Part shown: in pieces, positions 59,211 to 64,000 of the stretch
Position numbering within the stretch: the stretch's first letter is position 1
How the letters are laid out: the number at the start of each line of letters is the position of its first letter
NCBI RefSeq assembly: GCF_005405885.1
Contig: NZ_BJFL01000006.1
Location: 1-64,000 of the forward strand
DNA length: 64,000 nucleotides
Direction: 5' to 3'
Origin: Gandjariella thermophila
GTDB lineage: Bacteria > Actinomycetota > Actinomycetes > Mycobacteriales > Pseudonocardiaceae
Position numbers and translations under genes: made by a program
Notes under the pieces: generated by a model
The model's database searches: none
What the model was told of the DNA's origin: nothing
The model's input: the letters and a program-made list of their open reading frames with translations, nothing else

Positions 59211-60592
59211 GATCCCAACTTTCCGGGGTTGAGGATTCCGGCCGGGTCGAAGGCGTTCTTGACACGCCGCAGTAACGCGAGCTGGTCGGTGCCGATCCGG
59301 TCGGCGAGGTAGGGACGTTTGGCGGCGCCGACCCCGTGCTCACCGGTGATCGTCCCGTCCAGTTCCACGGCGCCGGCGAAGATCTCGGCGAACGCCTTGT
59401 GCGCCCGTTGCACCGCGTCCGTGTCGTCCGGGTCCAGCACGCACGTCGGATGCAGGTTGCCATCGCCCGCGTGCCCGAAGGTGGCGATCAGCAGGTCGTG
59501 CCGGGCGGCGATGTCGTCGATCCGGTCCACCATCTCCGCCAGCCGCGGCCGGGGCACGGTCGCGTCCTCCAGGATGGTGAGCGAACCGAGCCGCGACAGC
59601 GCCGGCAACGAGCAGCGACGAGCCGCCAGCAGGGCCTCGGCACGCGCCACGCTGCCGGCCAGGGTCACGTCGAGCGCACCGGCCGCTCCGCAGATCTCGG
59701 CGATCCGGGCGAGGTGGACGGTGACCATCTCGCCGTCGCCGTCATCGCCGAACAGCAGCAGCGCTCCCGCGTCCGACCGCAGCCCGAGGTGGGCGAAGCG
59801 CTCGACCGCGTCGATGCACTTCTCGTCGAGGAACTCCAGGGTCGCCGGCACGATCCCCGCCGCGATGACGGCGGTGACGGCGCGGCCGGAGTCGGCGAGC
59901 GAACGGAAGTACCCGACCCCGGTGCCGCTGTGGGACGGTTTGGGGAGCAGGGCCACGGTGATCTCGGTGATCACCGCGAGGGTGCCTTCCGAGCCGGTGA
60001 GCAGCCGGGTCAGGTCGTAGCCCGCGACGTCCTTCCACAGCCGACCGCCGGTGCGGATGATCTCGCCGGTCGGCAGCACCGCGGTCAGCCCGAGCACGTA
60101 GTTGCGGGTGACGCCGTACTTCAGGCCGCGCAGGCCACCGGCGCACGTGGCCACGTTGCCGCCGACCGTGGAGGCGGTGCGGCTACCCGGGTCCGGCGCG
60201 TAGCACAGCCCGGCCGCCTCGGCCGCGTCGGCGAGCCGCGCGGTGGTCACGCCGGGCTCGACCCGGGCCAGCAGCTCGTCACCGCTGACCTCCAGGATGC
60301 GGTTCAACCGGGTGAGCACCAGCACGATCCCGCCCGCCTCGGGAACCGTGGCGGCGCACAGGTTCGTTCCCGCCCCGCGCGGCGTCACCGGGATGCCGTG
60401 CGCTGTGGCCAGCTTGAGGATCTCGGCCACCTCGGCGGTCGTACCCGGAAACACCACGGCATCCGGATACGCGTGGAACAGCGGGGTGGCGTCGCGGGCG
60501 TAGGGGGTCAGGTCGCCGCGTTCGGTCCGCACGTTGGCCGCTCCCACGATGGCGACCAGCTCGTCGCGGATCCGCCGTGGCAGCGCCGTCAC
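59207..60592 (-). CDS. glcD: FAD-linked 2-hydroxyacid oxidase (GlcD-like)
   Basis: 461 residues from GTG 60592, sharing GTGA with the stop of the permease gene. The PCMH-type FAD domain reads PDAVVFPGTTAEVAEILKLA, PVTPRGAGTNL, SRTASTVGGNVATCAGGLRGLKYGVTRNYVLGL. The C-terminal substrate domain has ATFGHAGDGNLHPT (metal-site His) and GTITGEHGVGAAKRPYL. Oxidises glycolate or D-lactate. In an operon permease-glcD-glcF, under the divergent GntR regulator. Confidence 0.92.
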   Translation of the reverse strand: MTALPRRIRDELVAIVGAANVRTERGDLTPYARDATPLFHAYPDAVVFPGTTAEVAEILKLATAHGIPVTPRGAGTNLCAATVPEAGGIVLVLTRLNRILEVSGDELLARVEPGVTTARLADAAEAAGLCYAPDPGSRTASTVGGNVATCAGGLRGLKYGVTRNYVLGLTAVLPTGEIIRTGGRLWKDVAGYDLTRLLTGSEGTLAVITEITVALLPKPSHSGTGVGYFRSLADSGRAVTAVIAAGIVPATLEFLDEKCIDAVERFAHLGLRSDAGALLLFGDDGDGEMVTVHLARIAEICGAAGALDVTLAGSVARAEALLAARRCSLPALSRLGSLTILEDATVPRPRLAEMVDRIDDIAARHDLLIATFGHAGDGNLHPTCVLDPDDTDAVQRAHKAFAEIFAGAVELDGTITGEHGVGAAKRPYLADRIGTDQLALLRRVKNAFDPAGILNPGKLGS

Positions 60593-62238
60593 CGTCCCAC
60601 CATCCAGCCCAGTACCGGGGTGGACTGCAGGTAGACCAGCGCGCACATGCCGCAGAGCAGGACCAGGCTCCAGCCGAGCACGCGGCGGAACAGCACACCC
60701 TCCCGGCCGTCCATGCCCACCACCGTGGCGGCGATCGCCAGGTTCTGCGGCGAGACCATCTTTCCCAGCACGCCGCCGGAGGAGTTCGCCGCGGCGAGCA
60801 GGTAGCCGGAGAGACCGGTCTGCCGCGCCGCCGTCAACTGCAGCAGGCCGAACAGCGAGTTCGACGACGTGTCCGATCCCGTCACGGCCACGCCGAGCCA
60901 GCCGACCACGGGCGAGAGCAGGGCGAACATGCCTCCGGCCGCGGCGAGGACGACTCCCAGGGTGACGGTCTGGCCGGAGAGGTTCATCACGTAGGCCAGC
61001 GCGAGGACCGCCATCACCGTGACGATCGTCCACCGGAACCGCACCAGCGTCGCGCCGTATGCGCGCAGTGCCCGCGCCGGGCCGACGCGGTAGATCAGCG
61101 CGGTCAACACCCCGACGATCAGGAGGATCGTGCCGGCATTGGCGAGATCGACCTTGAGGGCGGTCGACACGGGCTTGCCGGCCGCGTTCAGCACGTGCAG
61201 TCCCGGCCAGGCGATCGACCATCCGGCGTGCGCCTTGAGCCAGGCCGCCACCGGCCCCAGGGTTGTCGCCGCGAAGAGTGCCACCACGATCAGGTAGGGG
61301 GCGAAGGCCAGGGCGGCCGACCCGCGGCCGCTGCGCCGGTCCATCACCGCGTCGAGCTCGCGGCTCTCCCCCGCACCGCCGGCCATCACCGGGACCGGCG
61401 GCGCCCCGCTCAGCTCCTCCCGCGGCTGCCACACCCGCAGCATGGCGATGACGGCGAGCGCGCCGGCGAGGGCGGCCACGATGTCGGCGATCTGGTACCC
61501 GACGAAGTTCGCGCTGACGAACTGCGCGCCGGCGAAGGCGAGGCCGGCCACGAGGGCGACGGGCCACGTCTGCCGAAGGCCACGGCGACCGTCCACCATG
61601 AACACCAGGACCAGCGGCACCACCGTGGCCAGCACCGGCGTCTGCCGGCCGACCACGGCACCCAGCGTCGCCGCGTCCAGCCCGGTGATCTGGCCGAGAG
61701 TGGTGATCGGTACGGCGATCGCACCGAAGGCGACCGGGGCGGTGTTGGCCACCAGCGCCACCGCGGCGGCCTTCGCCGGCCGCAGGCCGACCGTCACCAG
61801 CATCGCCGCGGAGACCGCCACCGGCGTTCCGAAACCGGCCAGCGCCTCCAGCAGGGCACCGAAGCAGAACGCGATGATCACCGCCTGGATGCGCTGGTCG
61901 TTGGACAGCGAGCCGAAGGCGCGGCGCAGCACACCGTCCCACCCGGTCAGCTCGGTCAGCCGGTAGATCCAGATCGCGTTCAGGACGATCCAGATGATCG
62001 GGAAGAGCGCGAACACGGCTCCCTGCGACCCAGCGAGCGCCGCCTGCGGGGGCGGCATCCGGTAGCCGACCACCGCCACGGTCAGCGCCGCGGCGAGCGC
62101 GACGAGCGAGGCCTTCCACGCCTTCCATCGCAGCCCCCCGAGCAGCACGAACAGCGTCAGCAGCGGAAGCGCGGCGCACAGCGCGCTCCACCCGAGAGAT
62201 CCCCATACGGGCGCGTAGGTCTGTTGGTAGGCCGCCAT
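60589..62238 (-). CDS. lldP: L-lactate/glycolate permease (LctP family)
   Basis: 549 residues with about 13 TM helices. Family features: NAIWIYRLTELTGWDGVLRRAFGSL, CFGALLEALAGFGTPVAVSAAMLV with the conserved GFGTP, and the late AVTGSDTSSNSLFGLLQLTAA...NSSGGVLGKMVSPQNLAIA. LctP proteins import lactate or glycolate with protons. ATG 62238 opens the operon that continues with the oxidase genes. The symbol follows the family; the natural substrate may be glycolate (GlcA). Confidence 0.9.
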   Translation of the reverse strand: MAAYQQTYAPVWGSLGWSALCAALPLLTLFVLLGGLRWKAWKASLVALAAALTVAVVGYRMPPPQAALAGSQGAVFALFPIIWIVLNAIWIYRLTELTGWDGVLRRAFGSLSNDQRIQAVIIAFCFGALLEALAGFGTPVAVSAAMLVTVGLRPAKAAAVALVANTAPVAFGAIAVPITTLGQITGLDAATLGAVVGRQTPVLATVVPLVLVFMVDGRRGLRQTWPVALVAGLAFAGAQFVSANFVGYQIADIVAALAGALAVIAMLRVWQPREELSGAPPVPVMAGGAGESRELDAVMDRRSGRGSAALAFAPYLIVVALFAATTLGPVAAWLKAHAGWSIAWPGLHVLNAAGKPVSTALKVDLANAGTILLIVGVLTALIYRVGPARALRAYGATLVRFRWTIVTVMAVLALAYVMNLSGQTVTLGVVLAAAGGMFALLSPVVGWLGVAVTGSDTSSNSLFGLLQLTAARQTGLSGYLLAAANSSGGVLGKMVSPQNLAIAATVVGMDGREGVLFRRVLGWSLVLLCGMCALVYLQSTPVLGWMVGR

Positions 62239-62293
62239 TGGCCCTCCCTGTCCTCACCGGCATCGACCGGCCATGTGTCGTGACTCTCGTACG

Positions 62294-62306
62294 ATTGTCA
62301 GACAAT
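62294..62306. promoter_or_regulatory. FadR-subfamily GntR operator
   Basis: ATTGTC-A-GACAAT is a perfect palindrome and fits the FadR-subfamily consensus TNGTNNNACNA exactly. It lies 56 bp upstream of the permease ATG and 80 bp upstream of the regulator, so it can control both. Confidence 0.8.
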
Positions 62307-62385
62307 GAGCCATGTATGCATGACTGTCAACAACTCACCGACAGGCACTTGTGGGAGGATGCGGGTGAATCGATGAGGAGGAGCG

Positions 62386-63051
62386 ATGGCGCGGCAAGCG
62401 GTAACCCCCCTGTCCACGGTCTCGGTCGTCGACGCCCTCGTCACCTCACTCCGCGACCGGGTGCTCAACGGCGAGCTGCGCCCGGGGACCACGCTGGCCG
62501 AGAACGAGATCGCCAGCGCGTACGGCGTTGCCCGCCCCACGGCCAAGAGCGCGATCTCCGCCCTCGTGTACCAGGGCCTGTTGCACCGCGACGCGAACAA
62601 ACCAGCGACCGTGCCCCGCCTCGGCCGCCACGACATCGAGGACCTCTTCCTGGTCCGCATGCCGCTGGAACTCGAGGTGATCCGGTTGCTCAGCGACCTC
62701 GGGAACGTTCCGTTCCACGAGGCGGAACGAGCGGTGGCCGACCTCGGCCACCTGGAACCGTCCACGTCGCACAGCACGTTCGTCGAAGCGGATCTCCGGT
62801 TCCACCAGGTTCTCGTGGACGCGGTCGGCAGTCCCCGGCTGAGCCGGCTCTACCGGACCATCCAGGGCGAGATCCACCTGTGCATGGTGCAGACCCGGCA
62901 CACCCTCGGCCGCCGTCGCATCGCGGCCGAACATGGCGCGGTGCTGGAGGCACTTCGCGCGGGCGACACCAACCAGGCCGTCCAGCGGATGCGTGAACAC
63001 CTCGACGGCGCGCGTGAGTCGCTCCGGCAGGTTTTCGAGGACACGCGCTGA
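62386..63051 (+). CDS. GntR family regulator, FadR (FCD) subfamily
   Basis: 221 residues. The N-terminal winged helix is VTSLRDRVLNGELRPGTTLAENEIASAYGVARPTAKSAISALVYQGLL. The FCD effector domain follows, with the metal-binding Asp/His series visible in EADLRFHQVLVDAV and AAEHGAVLEALRAGD...MREHL. ATG 62386 has GAGGAGGAG upstream. Divergent from the permease-glcD-glcF operon, with a matching operator between, so it is probably a lactate- or glycolate-responsive repressor like LldR/PdhR/GlcC. Confidence 0.92.
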   Translation: MARQAVTPLSTVSVVDALVTSLRDRVLNGELRPGTTLAENEIASAYGVARPTAKSAISALVYQGLLHRDANKPATVPRLGRHDIEDLFLVRMPLELEVIRLLSDLGNVPFHEAERAVADLGHLEPSTSHSTFVEADLRFHQVLVDAVGSPRLSRLYRTIQGEIHLCMVQTRHTLGRRRIAAEHGAVLEALRAGDTNQAVQRMREHLDGARESLRQVFEDTR

Positions 63052-63167
63052 CTCACCCGGTGTGGCTGCTGGCTACCCGTTCGACCTGCCGTAGTCGGGC
63101 GCCAGTTCGGCGAACGGACAGCGAGCTGGACGGGCATTCAGGTCGCTGCGGGAGAATCGTCCGCACA

Positions 63168-64000
63168 ATGGGCGAGGAAGAGTTCGAGCTGCTGATCACC
63201 GTGGTGGTCGCGGCGGACGACGGCGAGCATTCCCGCGGCGCGTGCCAGCGGTGGCTCGATCGGATCGGTGGCACGGTGGTCGGCTCGCGGGACTGCTCGG
63301 ACGAGGAACCCGGGTGCTGGGCGGTGACGATCCGGCGGCACAGCGGGGTGAGCGCGGTCCCCGGCGATCCGGCCGGGCTGGCCAGGGCGGTGCGGGTGTT
63401 CGTGCGCACGTTCTGCCCCAGGGCCGGGGTGCCGCGCATCGCCTGCGAGCCGCCCGTCGCCTGGACCGTGCTGGACGATCCAGAAGTGATCGGCGAACTG
63501 GTGCCGGGCGGCGAGCGGATGCTGGTCGAGGCATGGTCGGGGGTCACCGCGCAGCTCCCGCCCACCGGGCAGTCGGCCGACGCCGCGCCCCGCCGCACCG
63601 ACCGGAACGGGAAACCGTCCAGCGCGCTGCGGCTGCGGGTGGACGTGGCCGCCGAGCGCGTCACTGCGGCGGAGTGGCGGGCACGCGTGCTGGCCGCCCG
63701 GATCAGCCGGCGCGCCACGATCATCGGCTCGGCCGAGCACCAGGGCCTGCAACGGGTGGAACTCGATCTCGGCCTCAGCACCGAGCCGCCGGACGGCGCG
63801 GTGCTCGCCGGGGCGGCCGCCCTCGGCAACACCGGCTGGTCGGAGCTCGAGTACCGGGACCGCACCGCGGTCGTCCGCTGGGCCGCCGATCCCCGGCCGG
63901 CCTCCGGCATCGCCGCGCTGGAACTGTGCGCGGAACCCGCCGCCGAGCGCGGCGACGACCCCGAATCCCCGGCCGGGCACGGCGGGCACCCGGAGGCCGT
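63168..64000 (+). CDS. Hypothetical protein, 3' end beyond the window
   Basis: A frame opens at ATG 63168 and stays open to the last base, giving at least 277 residues; both annotated-looking frames on the opposite strand are its shadows. The N-terminus EEEFELLITVVVAADDGEHSR is followed by alternating hydrophobic and charged segments (RVDVAAERVTAAEWRARVLAARI, VELDLGLSTEPPDG). The repeats of strand-like stretches suggest two similar alpha/beta domains. No family was recognised. Confidence 0.65.
   Translation, partial: MGEEEFELLITVVVAADDGEHSRGACQRWLDRIGGTVVGSRDCSDEEPGCWAVTIRRHSGVSAVPGDPAGLARAVRVFVRTFCPRAGVPRIACEPPVAWTVLDDPEVIGELVPGGERMLVEAWSGVTAQLPPTGQSADAAPRRTDRNGKPSSALRLRVDVAAERVTAAEWRARVLAARISRRATIIGSAEHQGLQRVELDLGLSTEPPDGAVLAGAAALGNTGWSELEYRDRTAVVRWAADPRPASGIAALELCAEPAAERGDDPESPAGHGGHPEA

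Noticed and set aside
63053-63989. Two minus-strand frames at the right edge as genes.
   Set aside because: A plus-strand frame from ATG 63168 stays open to the window end and has better composition; the minus frames are Arg/Ser/Pro-rich shadows.

Overview
The window is high-GC actinobacterial DNA. Many starts are GTG, reading-frame overlaps of the ATGA/GTGA type are common, and gene content points to a filamentous or soil actinomycete, most likely Pseudonocardiaceae (Amycolatopsis-like). That placement is inferred from ectoine genes with EctD, a GH46 chitosanase, membrane HTH/DUF2690 regulators, an ECF sigma/anti-sigma pair and PIG-L deacetylase. No rRNA, tRNA or CRISPR array was recognised.

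1-5 kb: mobile debris (5'-truncated tyrosine integrase with an in-frame stop, 3'-truncated IS5-type transposase), then a DHA2 drug exporter and an AI-2E-type membrane protein. 5-13.2 kb: a complete four-gene Wadjet anti-plasmid system of the DUF2397/DUF2398/TIGR02680/DUF2399 type, order jetA-jetB-jetC-jetD on the minus strand, every junction overlapping. 13.2-16.5 kb: gene debris including a secreted-protein pseudogene, chitosanase and a GGDEF protein. 16.5-22.3 kb: USP/anion-permease pair, then an operon of Tat-exported flavin amine oxidase, class II aldolase and PfkB kinase facing a TetR regulator. 22.3-24.9 kb: an HTH regulator and CYTH gene facing two small overlapping genes across a perfect 21-bp palindrome, then a small membrane protein with its own operator-like repeats.

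25.1-31.1 kb is the most unusual part. Three overlapping genes encode an Upf1/DNA2-type SF1 helicase-like protein (Walker A Lys replaced by Arg), a protein with no recognised domain, and a two-domain phospholipase D-like protein lacking the HKD lysines. All three frames are intact. This is the best candidate for an undescribed system. 31-39.5 kb: small hypothetical genes, two truncated genes joined end to end, a PIG-L deacetylase, a CooC-like ATPase behind a Fur/Zur-like palindrome, a deleted hydrolase pseudogene, a WYL regulator, and an ECF sigma/anti-sigma pair.

40-43.4 kb: ectABCD for ectoine and 5-hydroxyectoine. 43.4-50.1 kb: secreted trypsin-like protease, P-loop-less uridine-kinase-like protein, cytochrome P450, tandem gamma-glutamylcyclotransferase protein, DUF4232 lipoprotein, dienelactone hydrolase. 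50.3-54.3 kb: molybdenum aldehyde oxidoreductase operon (PaoABC-like) behind a MerR-type promoter. 54.3-58 kb: PIN/HTH toxin-antitoxin pair and two tandem membrane-anchored HTH proteins. 58.1-63 kb: glycolate/lactate operon (permease, GlcD, GlcF) with a divergent FadR-type GntR regulator and matching operator. The last gene runs off the window. A dispersed repeat of about 170 bp recurs in intergenic spaces from 31 to 50 kb, with degenerate copies at 38.7 and 52.0 kb.
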